Positions 35,524-47,100 of a stretch of 64,000 bases of DNA are shown in pieces (the stretch's first letter is position 1; each line of letters opens with the position of its first letter). The DNA comes from Halichondria panicea (taxonomy: Eukaryota; Porifera; Demospongiae; Suberitida; Halichondriidae), in assembly GCF_963675165.1 (NCBI RefSeq), contig NC_087377.1, positions 1,327,501 through 1,391,500 on the forward strand, in the 5' to 3' direction. The position numbers and the translations under genes are program-made. The notes under the pieces are model-generated. The model was not told where the DNA came from. It ran no database searches and saw nothing but the letters and a program-made list of their open reading frames with translations.

Positions 35524-35850
35524 AATGCATTTTTTGGGATCTGTGAGGGAGTGATAGGAACCAGTTACATAACTGGAGGAACCTCAGCCGCGGCTTTAAT
35601 TGCTCGTTAGGGCCTGTGCCGGGTTAATCACAATCTATATATACATGTATATGCAACGGAGAAGTATAGCACAAGTTAATCGACTGAACTACTACTATAC
35701 CCTTAATAATGACTCACGCTTTCCCCGAAACAAGGGAGGATTAGGAGGGCCTCCTTAACCTCTCCTATAATATAGTCACGCCTGGATAAAGGCCGCCCAA
35801 ATGCATTTTTTGGGATCTGTGAGGGAGTGATAGGAACCAGTTACATAACT
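35524..35850. repeat. Exact 51-bp direct repeat around decayed RRM-exon fragments
   Basis: The segment beginning AATGCATTTTTTGGGATCTG is identical at 35524-35574 and 35800-35850. Between and before them, minus-strand fragments such as VKEALLILPCFGE resemble part of the RRM exon found across the downstream array. Confidence 0.6.
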
Positions 35851-35917
35851 CAAATTAAGTTGAGATATAATTATACTCAGCTCATAATTATTGTTATAGT
35901 TAATGTATAATTATATG

Positions 35918-36080
35918 CACAATTCCCCAAATTAATGGAGCCTCGGCTGTCAATTCCTTCGATCCTATTGACCTGACCACAAAACACTTGCAACACACAT
36001 TGCATGACTAACAAACATTTGAATGTAACTAACATAATACGGAACACTACATGCATTCACATTAATATATACATGGCCCT
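35918..36080 (-). repeat. Unit of an inverted/dispersed repeat linked to the RRM array
   Basis: Contains AATGGAGCCTCGGCTGTCAA and ATAATACGGAACACTACATG. The same order occurs at 38670-38810 (minus). It occurs inverted at about 40115-40285, and in part at 41515-41605 (plus: TTGACAGCCGAGGCTCCATT). Confidence 0.75.
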
Positions 36081-36935
36081 CACGGTTTCTGCTGATGGAC
36101 CAGATGAACCTGCAGGGATGTTTGTGGCTGCTCAGGAGGTGGGGTAGAGAACGAAGGCGTCTGTAAAGGAGTGGATGACAGTGCATGACACAAGTGTATT
36201 ACAAGAAGTGTGCTTGTGCATGCAATCGTGGATATGATAATGGATGTGTATAAAATATTATATAGATTTAGCAATTGGTTAGAATCACTCTTTTTGCGTT
36301 ATTAGGATCGTTGTTGGCTATTGGGTCAAAGGTAGCTACTGGCAAATGTGGTCTAATGTCAGTGAGTGGGAGTTCACAATTGAACCAGCTGGTTGGAGGG
36401 GATCTACTTGCCATCATGGTGATCATGCACCTTCTTGTGAGAGGTTCTATATATTGTGCTCAGTACAGTGCATGCAACACAATGTAGACAGCATTTGAGT
36501 GATTTGGCTAAAATCAATTCACACACATACGTACACACAAAGACTCTAATTAGAAATACAATTAACCAACACAAGTACATACAGTCACTACTCTTTTTTT
36601 TTGATTTCAACCTGCAGACAAAGTGCATGCATGCATGGTGCCAGCACATCACACAAAATTCGAAAAACAGGAACAAATTAAAACTTACACTTTGTCCTTT
36701 GATCAATAATTATATTTTTTTTTCCTAAGGCCATTTTGCTGAGAGTTCATTAAAAAATGTAATGAAGGCAAACCCGATACAGAAAGTATAATGGTTTACT
36801 TATACAATAATTATTGTGAGTGGATGGTACTAACCCCTCCCTTCCCTTCGCCCATGGGATGTCCACCGACTGCACAACAGAGAAGTAAAGCACATGTTAA
36901 TTTGTCGAACCACCATGCACTTAAAAATGATTCAC

Positions 36936-37036
36936 GCTGGTTCCTCCAAAACAATGGAGGGCAATTCTTATGTCCCCCTTCGTGGTGCGGGGAGGGAGGC
37001 CTCCCAAGTAAATTTCTCTGGATGTCGTCCGTGAGG
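36936..37036 (-). pseudogene. RRM first-half exon, minus strand
   Basis: The frame reads REIYLGGLPPRTTKGDIRIA then LHCFGGTSV, with RNP2-like IYLGGL and the family signature KGDIR.ALHCFG. Acceptor and donor positions match the plus-strand copies. Partner exons on this strand are not found intact, so I treat it as a remnant. Confidence 0.6.
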
Positions 37037-37110
37037 GGGTGGAGGAACCGGTTATACATGTATATTCAGCTCATTATTAAATATCATCCTCCAAAATAGT
37101 AACATGCATA

Positions 37111-37348
37111 TACCGTATAGCGCGAAATTTTTGAGGCACTTATATTTCGTGGATTGGCCTCTAAAAGCCATTTCGTTGCACAATGTTCGCGGAATGACTG
37201 CTTACCGGAAGCCACGCCTTTAAATATTTGCATGATAGCAGGTAATTCTTATTAACGAACACTTTTCGTGGACTTAATTTTTGTGTAGAATTCCAACGCA
37301 CGAAATTCGCGAAAATTTCGCCCCTCGAAAATTTCGCGCTATACGGTA
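37111..37348. mobile_element. TACCGTATAGC-ended MITE (238 bp)
   Basis: Inverted ends TACCGTATAGCGCGAAATTT and AAATTTCGCGCTATACGGTA, flanked by TA-rich sequence. Best preserved member in the window. Confidence 0.8.
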
Positions 37349-38606
37349 TATATATATATACGATTCCTCGAGCATGGATATCCTTGTGAATGCGTAATAT
37401 ATAAATTATAGTGGTTAGCTCTCTATAGATTTCTGTGTTAGAGTAGTATAGTGTCGTTGTTGGCTTTGTTCATGCGAGACAGTGACTCAAGAGTTATACA
37501 CAACTCCAATGCATCTTGTCGACCTATTGATAGGCGTACTTTTTCCATTTAAAAAAGTCGAGCCCCCCCCCTCATTGTGAAATTGCTTCATACACCACTG
37601 ATACAGATATAGACATAGAACACGTACACATGCATGTCGATACAGCATAAAACAAATCGTTTGCGCGGCTTGAATTTATACAAATATAGGCAATCTTGTA
37701 CTATATATAATTCGGGAATTCGAGCATAACTGCATATAATACATGTATGCACGCACATGGTCACTCACTGAACGTTTCCTCTTAGGTGGAGGGGGCACTA
37801 GCTGACTAGCGGGTACCTGTGGAGGGAGTGCAGGGGTCAATGACATGAACTCAAGTTAAATGCTATACATCCTGTGTAACGAATGGCACGCTAAATAATC
37901 GTTTTATACGGTTGGAGGTGGGGCTGGTGAGTTAGGGAGTGGGGTATAATGGATGGACCAGCACTGACACTCATAGTGTCGTTGTTGGCTATACATGTTG
38001 TGATTAAGGCATAATTGTTCGGGACACTCACGCAACGCTTCAACCGTAGGGTCAGGCCCCTAGCTAGGGCTGGTGGGTTCGGGAGTAGTGCGGCACACTG
38101 GGTGGAAGAACTAGCCTGTGAGGGAATTGGAGGAATCACATAAACTAAATCAAGTACATGCTTCTGTACTATTGTACTACAAACACCTAGTGATAACTGG
38201 TTCAGTCTTGTATACGATGCGAGTGCATAAAAACAGCTGCTATAATTATATACTAAACAGGGCTTCACCTATAAAATATTATAGCCTTACGCAGCTCAGT
38301 ATAATCATACAGAATGATATAGGTCTGCATACATGAAGTAGTATAGTGGTAGCTTAATCCTGTACACTTGTATGGTTTTATTATTTATTCTGAGCAGTAT
38401 TCTCAGGAGGCAAACATTTGCGAAACGAAGCCAATGCACACGAGAAAAAATAATAGACCATGAGTAATTTTATAGACCACTATAGACCATGCACCAGAGA
38501 ATAAGTGTATAATTTTGAGTTATGACAACCCTAGTGGGACCAGCACTGCATGCACACCACACACAACACTGGGTATTAACTATAATAACATGGAGGGAGA
38601 CTAACC
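37349..38606. other. No intact gene recognised
   Basis: Repeats of GTTGTTGGCTAT and of GGTGGG/GGAGTG phrases shared with 36100 and 38820 indicate duplicated non-coding or decayed sequence. No exon supported. Confidence 0.4.
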
Positions 38607-38665
38607 TGGTTTGAGCATCTTGTGCTGCAACAATTTGTACAGGGTGTGCCCCCCTGGGCACACAC
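38607..38665 (-). pseudogene. Cysteine-rich motif exon fragment, minus strand
   Basis: Reads VCAQGGTPCTNCCSTRCSNQ up to a GTTAGT donor, the second half of the cysteine-rich exon seen in the plus-strand copies. Confidence 0.6.
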
Positions 38666-38669
38666 ATGC

Positions 38670-38810
38670 ACACAATTCACCAAATTAACGGAGCCTCTGC
38701 TGTCATGCAATTCCTTCGGCCCTATTGATCTGATATGCACAATGCACATTGGCTATCAAGTATTTGACATAATACGGAACACTACATGCATTCTATACAT
38801 GGCCTCACGG
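38670..38810 (-). repeat. Second minus-strand unit of the RRM-array repeat
   Basis: Carries AACGGAGCCTCTGCTGTCAT and ATAATACGGAACACTACATG, matching 35918-36080. Near 38880-38930 a short minus-strand remnant of the RRM exon follows (LTDDIHLF). Confidence 0.65.
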
Positions 38811-39297
38811 TTTCTGGGGTGGCTGACGAAGAGGCTGCACCTGGTGGGGTTGGAATCAAAGGCGTCAACTCTATCTGAAATCCATCAATCTGAAGACAGT
38901 TAGCTCTGCAGGCCTCCTAAATAAATGGATGTCGTCTGTAAGGGAGGAATCAGTGACACAGACTTAAGTGTATTTACAAGAAGTGTGCTTGTGCATGAAT
39001 TACAATCGGCATGGATACAATTGTGAATGCGCATATAGATCTAAATTGATTAGTTCTCTCTATAGATTTCTGGGTTAGAGTAGTAGTGTTGTTGTTGGCA
39101 GTTATACACAACTTCAATACATCATAATTGTCGACCTATATATCTTCACAAATACTAACTAACGGAGCCCCCATATTTCTAGGCTATAGAGATGACTTAT
39201 CAACCTGCACTATGTAGATTGATAGACGTACTAAAAAACTCGAGCACTCGACAAGCACTGCACACACACACACACACACAACACTGAGTGAATTAAC

Positions 39298-39492
39298 TAC
39301 CGTATAGCGGATAAGTTTCGTGGGGGTAAAAAATTCGTTCAACTCCAAAAACGGTGAGTAAATATTTCGTTTAGTCTCGTTGCCTGCACACTGCATTCCG
39401 GTAAGCCACGCCTACGTTAAACTTTCGTGGAGGTCAGCCTGCCCACGAAAATAATGAATATTTACCCCACGAAAATTACCCGCTATACGGTA
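39298..39492. mobile_element. TACCGTATAGC-ended MITE (195 bp)
   Basis: Inverted ends TACCGTATAGCGG and CCCGCTATACGGTA. Its right part is nearly identical to the fragment at 19147-19208. Confidence 0.75.
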
Positions 39493-39515
39493 TAACAACA
39501 TGGATAGAGACTAAC

Positions 39516-39630
39516 CTTATTTGTGCACCTGTAGCTCTGATGCAGTTGCTGCCGGTTCTACCTTCCTGGGCACACACACACAGCTGTTGCACAATCCAGT
39601 CGTGTACTTGCAGCTGCATTTAGATGCCAT
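39516..39630 (-). pseudogene. First exon of a cysteine-rich/RRM gene, minus strand
   Basis: Starts with ATG at 39630 and reads MASKCSCKYTTGLCNSCVCV, then loses the consensus GGRPCSNC frame before a GTTAGT donor. It shows that the cysteine motif is the N-terminus of this gene family (C.C...G.C..C.C). Confidence 0.6.
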
Positions 39631-40114
39631 GGGCCTGGTGTGTTGCGGCAGAGCTAGACGACGTTGAGGAGGTGAGATTTGGGGGGAAATCGATGTGGCA
39701 GATGCTGAGAGCTGGGATGGATATAATTATATGGAGATGGCAGACTTAATTATTTTTGCAAATGCACCAGAAAACAATAAAATCCAGTATATATAAAAAT
39801 CCAGTATATATATGACAACTTATGAGCTAGTGGGCCCAGTACTGCATGCATGTTATATAGTATAATTATCAGGACAAGTTGATGGGAATATAGAACTAAC
39901 TGCATTATAGTATAAGCTTATATGCCACAATAAAATATAGATCCTTACTTGGTATCCGAGGTCCACCAGACGAGTCTGCCAGGGGGTTGTGGGGAGGGGT
40001 CAGCTATAGAGAGATAGAGTGTCATAGTTTAATGCCGAGTAAGGGCACCAAACAAGATAACTTGTCTATGAACTTCAGTACAATGCACTCACCCAACACA
40101 GGTGTCCCCCCCCA

Positions 40115-40285
40115 GAAACAGTGAGGGCCATGTAGTGTTCCGTATTATGTTAGATGTTTGTTAGCCATGCATGTAATGTGTGTTGCAAGCGTTTTGTGGT
40201 CAGGTCAATATATATATAGGGCTGAAGGAATTGACAGCCGAGGCTCCATTAATTTTGGGAATCGTGTGTATACTATAATTATAGG
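40115..40285 (+). repeat. Plus-strand unit of the RRM-array repeat
   Basis: Carries CATGTAGTGTTCCGTATTAT and TTGACAGCCGAGGCTCCATT, inverted relative to 35918-36080 and 38670-38810. A shorter copy is at 41515-41605. Confidence 0.75.
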
Positions 40286-40389
40286 CTAATAATTATGAGC
40301 TGAATATAATTATATCATTGACTCAACTATATATATAGAGTTCATGTCACTAGTTCCTCTATACTCCCTCACAGATTCAATCAAAGAAG

Positions 40390-40555
40390 GTGCACCTATG
40401 CTGGCCTACATGTAGGTTCAACCGAAGGGGATATCAGCCAGGCCCTCCGCAGGTTTCGCCTTCGCTACTTTTAAAGCTCAAAAATCGGCCCAAGAGGCAA
40501 TAAAAAGAAGTTTTGTTGCCATTAATGGGAAAATGTTGCAATTCAGAAAATAAAA
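40390..40555 (+). pseudogene. Decayed RRM (both halves fused, intron lost)
   Basis: In one frame EGDISQALRRF matches the first-half signature, and in another GFAFATFKAQKSAQEAIKRS then FVAINGKM matches the second half with RNP1 (GFAFATF). The frames differ and an in-frame stop follows the first part. The two halves lie directly next to each other without the usual introns. Confidence 0.55.
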
Positions 40556-41142
40556 AAGTAACTGATATTAATGTTCGTCTGTGCATGTTGTCTATAATAC
40601 TATATATTTATTATGATGCCAAGCTAAATCACTCAAAATGCATGCATGTTGTATGCAATATAATTATATATATTACAGAACCTTTTACAAGAAGACAATC
40701 ACCCGCTATATGGCAGATAGTGGTTGATACTTGAGGGTGCTGACATTCACACTATAATTGGTACTATAATAATATACTGATCCAAGTTTCCATTCTCAAC
40801 TGCTGATCCAATTTATCTTTGTTCTTCACTGAATCTATTGCTCATTGTTACTGATGGCTGGTCGAGGTATTCTGCCACGCCACTATGTCTGCATGCCTAG
40901 GAAGCAGTTTAAAATAGCTTAATTATGAATGTACAATATCGGCAATGCTAACGATGATGGCATGTAATAATTATTTCAATGTACTTGATGTGTTATTTCT
41001 GGATATCAAGATCAGAATTCCAACATGGCAAAGACATCTTTGTTCCATGTAAGTATTTATTAAATTAAATAGATGTTAAAACGACTGGTGATCGATATCC
41101 ACTGACAAAGCTGTACAAAAAATATTATTATTAAAGGCAAAA

Positions 41143-41487
41143 ATGTCAAGAGGAGAAGAGGAACGGAGGACTACAACTATCACTAATTCCCCGTTGCCAC
41201 TTTATGCAATGAAAGGGCATTCCTCATATTGCAAGAGAAACCAAACCTGTCGCTTTAATTTCCCACACCCTCCTAGTGATGAAACTTTGAGGCCCGAGAT
41301 GGCTATTAAGAAAAACACACCGCAAAGGGCAATGCTCGGGAGGACACTGTACCACTTAACCCCCGAGCATATGCAAACGCCTCTGCACAAGGCAACCACT
41401 CTCAGTCGAGATGCTCACCAATCTTCCTCGACCAACCCAGCCACAGTCTCCACCCCAGCCACAGCTAATCCAGCAGCGAACCTATAG
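41143..41487 (+). pseudogene. Possible transposon ORF fragment
   Basis: Open frame of 114 codons with YCKRNQTCRFNFPHPP followed by SDETL, a pattern I associate with helicase-bearing transposon proteins. The C-terminal part is Ser/Thr/Ala/Pro-rich. Identification is weak. Confidence 0.25.
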
Positions 41488-41728
41488 CCACAGTCTCCCC
41501 CCCCCCCCCCCGGAAACCGTGAGGGCCATGATGTAGGGTTGAATTGACAGCCGAGGCTCCATTAATTTTGGGAATCGTGTGTATACTATAATTATAGGCT
41601 AATAATTATGAGCTGCATATAATTGTATCATTGACTCAACTATATAGAGCAACTAAAACCGAGTGGACTCGACTAGACTATCTTCAACTGCCTCACATCA
41701 AAACTGCAACTATACACCTCACATCAGC

Positions 41729-41851
41729 ATGTCGTGCTGCAGATGCAAAATAGGAATATGTAGCGGGTGTATGTGTGCCCAGGGGGGCACACCCACTCAA
41801 GAGGCAATAAAAAAAAATTTCGTTGCAATTAACGGAAAAAAAGGAAGTTAA
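41729..41851 (+). pseudogene. Cysteine-rich exon fused to RRM tail
   Basis: MSCCRCKIGICSGCMCAQGG then TQEAIKKNFVAINGKKGS and stop. The cysteine motif runs directly into the end of the RRM, so everything between has been deleted. Confidence 0.6.
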
Positions 41852-42120
41852 TGTGCATGCATGCATGTTCCTGTTATGTGATGTGCTGGCACCACATGCA
41901 TACACTTCATCCACATGTTGAAACTCAAGAAGTAACAGTACTGTTATTATGATGCAAAGCCAAATCACTCAAAATGCTTGTGCTGTCTCCAGGGTTCGCC
42001 TTCGCCACTAAGAATCGGCCAATGAGGCAGTGAAGAAAAAATTTGTTTCAGTTAAAGGAAAAAATGTAAGTTAATGTGCATGTCACTGCATCATCTCAGC
42101 TCGCATGGTATCTATAAATA

Positions 42121-42360
42121 GCTATTAAATGCTGTAGATGTAGCACAGGAGCATGCCACAGATGTGTGTGTCCATGCATGGCAGACCTTGCAGCAATTGC
42201 ATCCCTGGAACAAGCTCGAGGTGCACCAACAAGGTTAGTCTCTATATACATATAATTATATATTCATGTTGTTATAGTTATGACAGCATCCAAACAATCT
42301 ATTTACGAGGCCTCCCTACTGACGACAAAGAATTGAGACTCTCAGCTCCACTGCTCTGGT
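42121..42360 (+). pseudogene. Cysteine-rich exon (frameshifted) and RRM first-half exon
   Basis: CCRCSTGACHRCVCP in one frame continues as GRPCSNCIPGTSSRCTNK in another, up to a GTTAGT donor at 42234. The next exon starts near 42289 and reads SIYLRGLPTDDKELRL with an RNP2-like IYLRGL. Confidence 0.55.
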
Positions 42361-42365
42361 CTGAC

Positions 42366-42664
42366 TAGCGTGACCATGTCGGCATGCTGCTGCAGATGCA
42401 CAAAAGGATCTTGCCAAAGTTGTGTGTGTGCCCAGTTCCGTGACCATGTCGGCATCATGCTGCAGATGCACGAAAGGATCTTGCCAAAGAGTTGTGTGTG
42501 TGCCCAGTTCCGTGACCATGTCGGCATCATGCTGCATATGCACGAAAGGAGAGTTGTGTGTGTGCCCAGGCCGTGTACAAATTGCTTCAGCACCAGCTGT
42601 ACTAACCAGGTTAGTCTCTATGATATCAAACAAAATTTGGTTTTAATCAAAGGAAAAAATGTAA
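42366..42664 (+). pseudogene. Triplicated cysteine-rich motif and RRM tail remnant
   Basis: Three direct units of 70-72 bp start TGACCATGTCGGCAT at 42371, 42441 and 42513, each encoding MSA(S)CCRCTKGSCQ or a variant. The third runs into RPCTNCFSTSCTNQ and a GTTAGT donor. Near 42620-42664, VLIKGKN is the end of an RRM before GTAAGT. Confidence 0.6.
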
Positions 42665-43114
42665 GTTATTGTGCATGTTCCTGTTATGTGATGTGCTGGC
42701 ACCATGCATGCACTTTGTCCACACGTGGAAATAAAAAAAAAAGAGTAGTGACTGTACGTACTTGTGTTGGTTAATTGTATTTCTGTGCGAGGACAAAACA
42801 ATGGTACCTACAGTTGTAGCCACAATGAGGATCCAGAGGTTTTGTACAGTATAATTATGCCTCGGTGATCTCCAAATTAATGATAAATAATTAAGGTAGT
42901 GTTTTAAATTTTAGGACAACAATGCTAAAAAGCAGTACAAGTATACGGTGGCCAAAATAGCATCAAACGGAGGCCCTACATGAAGATGTCTATTATAAGA
43001 AAACATCTCTGGTCTCTTGCGGCTATTCACAAAGTTATGCCAGTGGGTATACTATGTACTATGTGCTCATCATTCTCAGGCATGCACCGAGAAGAAGTGT
43101 TTTGGGAGGTCTAC

Positions 43115-43265
43115 CTCATGGGTGCACAGAAAAATAAAGAGAGAAGAGTGTTTGTCTCTGGTCTCCCCCCACATACGTCGAGGGACTCTGTGGCGGAGGC
43201 CCTGAAGATGTCTAATAATAACAAAGCTATGCCAGTGGGTATAATTATGTGCTCATCATTCACAG
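43115..43265 (+). pseudogene. RRM-like first-half exon
   Basis: Reads RRVFVSGLPPHTSRDSVAEA then LKMSNNNKAMPVGIIM, with RNP2-like VFVSGLP. It is more diverged than the KGDIREALHCF copies. An adjacent upstream segment repeats the AMPVGI phrase. Confidence 0.5.
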
Positions 43266-43734
43266 GCATGAATGCACTAACTGGTGTTCTCTGTTCTCTG
43301 ACCCCCCACTCCCTCACAGACAACTGGCACAACTCCAGGAACACCTCCGACAGCACCTGCAGTCGTCACTGTTAATGTTGTCCTCTCTGGTATAGAAAGG
43401 AAGGAAGAGGGTTCCGGTTCGCCTTTGCAACTTTTTTTTTAGTAAAAAAGCGGCCAAAATGGCAATAAAGACCGCATGTTTTCATGAGGCTTGCCACAGA
43501 TTTGATGCGTATTATGAATCGATTTTCCAAGCCAAAATGCTCTAGCGTTATAATTATAAATTAAAAAAGGTTGTAAAAATGATGTTATAATTGCAGTCTA
43601 ACAAATATCGGCTTGTAGAAATCATATGCTCTAGACGGACTAAAGCGGACGTCATGAGAACGGTATATGCTTTGTGCTCTGCCTTGGTACATTTTCACTG
43701 CATGGTTGTGTATATAGAATTTCTCGTTAGGTCA

Positions 43735-43815
43735 CAGGTGTGTGTGTGCCTTGGGAGGTGGAACCTGTAGCAATTGCCTCCCTGGAACGGGATCCATGTG
43801 CACCAACAAGGCTAG
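43735..43815 (+). pseudogene. Cysteine-rich motif exon
   Basis: CALGGGTCSNCLPGTGSMCT then NK before a splice-like GCTAGT site where other copies have GTTAGT. The first half of the motif is missing upstream. Confidence 0.5.
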
Positions 43816-44094
43816 TCTCTATCCAAGCTCATCCCTCAGCACCGGCCATATCTATGCATGGTACTTTAGGTAACTAGCTGTGAGCTGGCTAAGGCTATGG
43901 CTATCTATAGTCACTTTCAATTTGTTTTATATTGTCAAAGCTTTTCCTCGCAATGAGCGATTCTTCAGGACAAAAAATAATAGAAAACAACTAGTGACTT
44001 TTATAGACAAAAATGAAACACATGACATGTGACACTCAGACACCAAACCAGACGTCAAACCAGACGTTATACTGGTATGACTGGTATTTTACTA

Positions 44095-44130
44095 TAGGGC
44101 TACCTAGTCAACGTTGACTAGGTAGCCCTA
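44095..44130. other. 36-bp perfect palindrome
   Basis: TAGGGCTACCTAGTCAAC followed by its exact reverse complement, with centre AACGTT. It recurs at 44683-44718; the third unit ends within it near 45296. Confidence 0.95.
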
Positions 44131-44400
44131 AAATTTCGACAGACAAGTTTGTTTTAGAGGATACAGATTTATAACATATAGTGACATTAAAGTTATCCCC
44201 TAAGTTCGACTCAAATATATTCTTCAAGTTTACACCATCAAAAAGAGGATTTCTGTATGTCTTAAAAAAGACTGTAGGGTTTGCTGCCTTTTCCTTTTTT
44301 CTTTTATATTTAATGAGTTGACTTCTTGAGTCGTAGCTGACTTCCTCAAAAATCGTCTTCAAAAACCAGATAGGATATCCTCTATTTCTAAGTCGGTTAT
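44108..44400 (-). pseudogene. Reverse-transcriptase C-terminal fragment in the tandem repeat
   Basis: Reads RLRNRGYPIWFLKTIFEEV, then VFFKTYRNPLFDGVNLKNIF and FNVTICYKSVSSKTNL. The RGYP..FL, F.TYRNPL and Y+...NL pattern resembles the end of Penelope-like reverse transcriptases. There is no catalytic YADD part, so it is a fragment. A second copy is at 44706-44990. Confidence 0.45.
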
Positions 44401-45475
44401 AGAACAGATTTCTAATCCTTTGAAAATCACATCTTCTTGTGGATAAACGTACTTTAGGTAACTAGCTGTGAGCTGGCTAAGGCTATGGCTATCTATAGTC
44501 ACTTTCAATTTGTTTTATATTGTCAAAGCTTTTCCTCGCAATGAGCGATTCTTCAGGACAAAAAATAATAGAAAACAACTAGTGACTTTTATAGACAAAA
44601 ATGAAACACATGACATGTGACACTCAGACACCAAACCAGACGTCAAACCAGACGTTATACTGGTATGACTGGTATTTTACTATAGGGCTACCTAGTCAAC
44701 GTTGACTAGGTAGCCCTAAAATTTCGACAGGCAAGTTTGGAAATAGAGGATACAGATTTATAACATATAGTGACATTAAAGTTATCCCCTAAGTTCGACT
44801 CAAATATATTCTTCAAGTTTACACCATCAAAAAGAGGATTTCTGTATGTCTTAAAAAAGACTGTAGGGTTTGCTGCCTTTTCCTTTTTTCTTTTATATTT
44901 AATGAGTTGACTTCTTGAGTCGTAGCTGACTTCCTCAAAAATCGTCTTCAAAAACCAGATAGGATATCCTCTATTTCTAAGTCGGTTATAGAACAGATTT
45001 CTAATCCTTTGAAAATCACATCTTCTTGTGGATAAACGTTAGTACTTTAGGTAACTAGCTGTGAGCTGGCTAAGGCTATGGCTATCTATAGTCACTTTTA
45101 ATTTGTTTTATATTGTCAAAGCTTTTCCTCGCAATGAGCGATTCTTCAGGACAAAAAATAATAGAAAACAACTAGTGACTTTTATAGACAAAAATGAAAC
45201 ACATGACATGTGACACTCAGACACCAAACCAGACGTCAAACCAGACGTTATACTGGTATGACTGGTATTTTACTATAGGGCTACCTAGTCAACGTTGAGT
45301 TATTGAATTATGTATATACATTACTGAAGTATCAACCACTATCTCCATGAACACGAACACGAACACGAACACAAGCATTTTATGTGGTCCCTCCATTTGG
45401 TAGGGAAAGCCATGGACATTTTCAAAAGACGATGGTGTAGAAATAATTTTTTTATACTATTATAATTACTCTCGC

Positions 45476-45670
45476 AACCGAAAAGTTTTGGGCGGCTTGC
45501 CCCTTGGATGCACCATTAACACTGTGAAGGTGGCCCTCCAATGCTGTGAAACAATCCATGTAAGTTATAATCCCATCGCCTGGGTTCGGGTTTGCTACCC
45601 TAAAAACAGTCGCAGAAGCTGAGAAGGCTATAGAAGCCAAAAGTATTATAATAAAAGAAAAAAGAGAAAT
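45476..45670 (+). pseudogene. RRM halves, decayed
   Basis: RKVLGGLPLGCTINTVKVAL then QCCETIHV followed by GTAAGT resembles the first half. Near 45575-45665, GFGFATLKTVAEAEKAIEAK then SIIIKEKRE resembles the second half with RNP1-like GFGFATL. The connecting short exon is not seen. Confidence 0.55.
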
Positions 45671-46008
45671 AGTTGTGTGAATGCATGTTATATGATGTGC
45701 TGGAACCATGCACATACTTTGTCCACATGCATTGACTCGACTGAGTGTTGATGTTACTGGTTCCTTTACTCACAAAAAAGTGCATTTGGGCTGCAGGGAC
45801 AATCAAAGATGACATCAGTGCTTTGGCCCCACTAGCGTGAGTCATTATAAGCTAGGGTATACATTTAAAAAATGATGTAAGTTTAATGTGCATGTTCCTG
45901 TTTTGTGCTGGCACACACTTTGTCACAGGTGAAACTCCAGAAAAGAGTAGTATGTTATATAGAAACAGAGCATAATAATATATTCATAATTATATCCATG
46001 GGTTCGGG

Positions 46009-46475
46009 TTTGCAACCCTAAAAACAGCTGCAGAAGCTGAGAAGGCTATAGCGGCCAAAGCTGTTGTAATTAAAGAAAAAAGAGTAAGTTTTATAATAGT
46101 TGGCACCACATTCGCCACATTCGCAAAAGTGTCAGCTGACAATGACGTATACAGGGGAAAAATGATTTAAAAATGATGTAAATTAATGTGCATGTTCCTG
46201 GCACACACTTTGTCACAGGTGAAACTCCAGAAAAGAGTAGTATGTTATATAGAAACAGAGCATAATATTATATATGCATATAATTATGTATATAGATTGT
46301 GCACATCCCAGCCCAGGGGTTCGCCTTTGCCACCCTAAAAAGCAAAGCCACGGCTGAGAAGGCTATTGAAGCCAAAACTATTTTAATTAGTTTGGATTCG
46401 TTACAAAAGCAGCAGCAGAGAAGGCTATTGAGGCTAAAAGCATTATAATTAAAGAAAAAAGAGAAAGTTTTAATA
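46009..46475 (+). pseudogene. Three further RRM second-half exons
   Basis: At 46009-46083 GFGFATLKTAAEAEKAIAAK then AVVIKEKR before GTAAGT. At 46317-46385 GFAFATLKSKATAEKAIEAK. At 46395-46465 KAAAEKAIEAKSIIIKEKRE. They are repeated 3' exons without matching first-half exons between them. Confidence 0.6.
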
Positions 46476-46627
46476 TAATTATAATTATTATAATTATAGT
46501 TGTGTGATGTGCTGGCATGTACGCACTTTGTTCACAGATTGAAATCAGAGTAACAACTTCATGTGTAGTATTATTATTAGTTAATCATTATAAAAAGGGC
46601 CTCATCTTCTCTAGTGCTCTCTCCGGC

Positions 46628-46981
46628 ATGGCATCAGTAAACTGCTGCAGGTGCACGACTGGGAGCTGCAGCGGATGTGTGCCTACCAAATGAGTTGTGT
46701 ATAACTGCCAACAACGACACAATCTGAAGACAGCACCGGCCTCTAGATCTATCCTCTAGGAGTAACTGCTAACAATGACACAATCTGAAGACAGCACCGG
46801 CCTCTAGATCTATCCTCTATATCAGCTAGCTCCTAGATGGATTCCAATTCCAAGGGAACAACAAAGTTTTGCAGACGCACAACTGGCACATGCACTCAAC
46901 TGTGTATATATGTGCCCGGGGAGGCAGACCATGCAACAATTGCCTTCCTGGAGCCCGTGGCAATTGCACCAATAAGGTTAG
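46628..46981 (+). pseudogene. Two cysteine-rich first exons
   Basis: ATG at 46630 reads MASVNCCRCTTGSCSGCV and stops after PTK. ATG at 46838 reads MDSNSKGTTKFCRRTTGTCT then shifts frame to GGRPCNNCLPGARGNCTNK before a GTTAGT donor near 46977. Between them a 59-bp phrase (AACGACACAATCTGAAGACA) is tandemly duplicated. Confidence 0.6.
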
Positions 46982-47019
46982 TCTATCCATAATGTGATAG
47001 TTATAGCTGCATTTAAAAA

Positions 47020-47100
47020 TAATACAAATGTACATAGGAGGCCTCCCTATTGGTACCACAACAGGGATATCAGGAATGTTTTGCACCCACCAGTGCGAGT
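47020..47100 (+). pseudogene. RRM first-half exon remnant
   Basis: YIGGLPIGTTTGISGMFCTH resembles VYLGGLPAAVSKGDIREALH in position and ends near CACCAGTGCGAG, like the CACCAGCGTGAG ends of other copies. Confidence 0.5.

Larger units (their letters stand above)
43861..45296. repeat. Tandem about 590-bp repeat, nearly 2.5 copies
   Basis: Units start at 43861, 44449 and 45042 with GTACTTTAGGTAACTAGCTG; the third is truncated near 45296. Each full unit has a perfect palindrome (44095-44130, 44683-44718) and a minus-strand open frame (44362-44108, 44951-44706) reading WFLKTIFEEVSYDSRSQLIK. Copies are nearly identical, so the expansion is recent. Confidence 0.9.
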
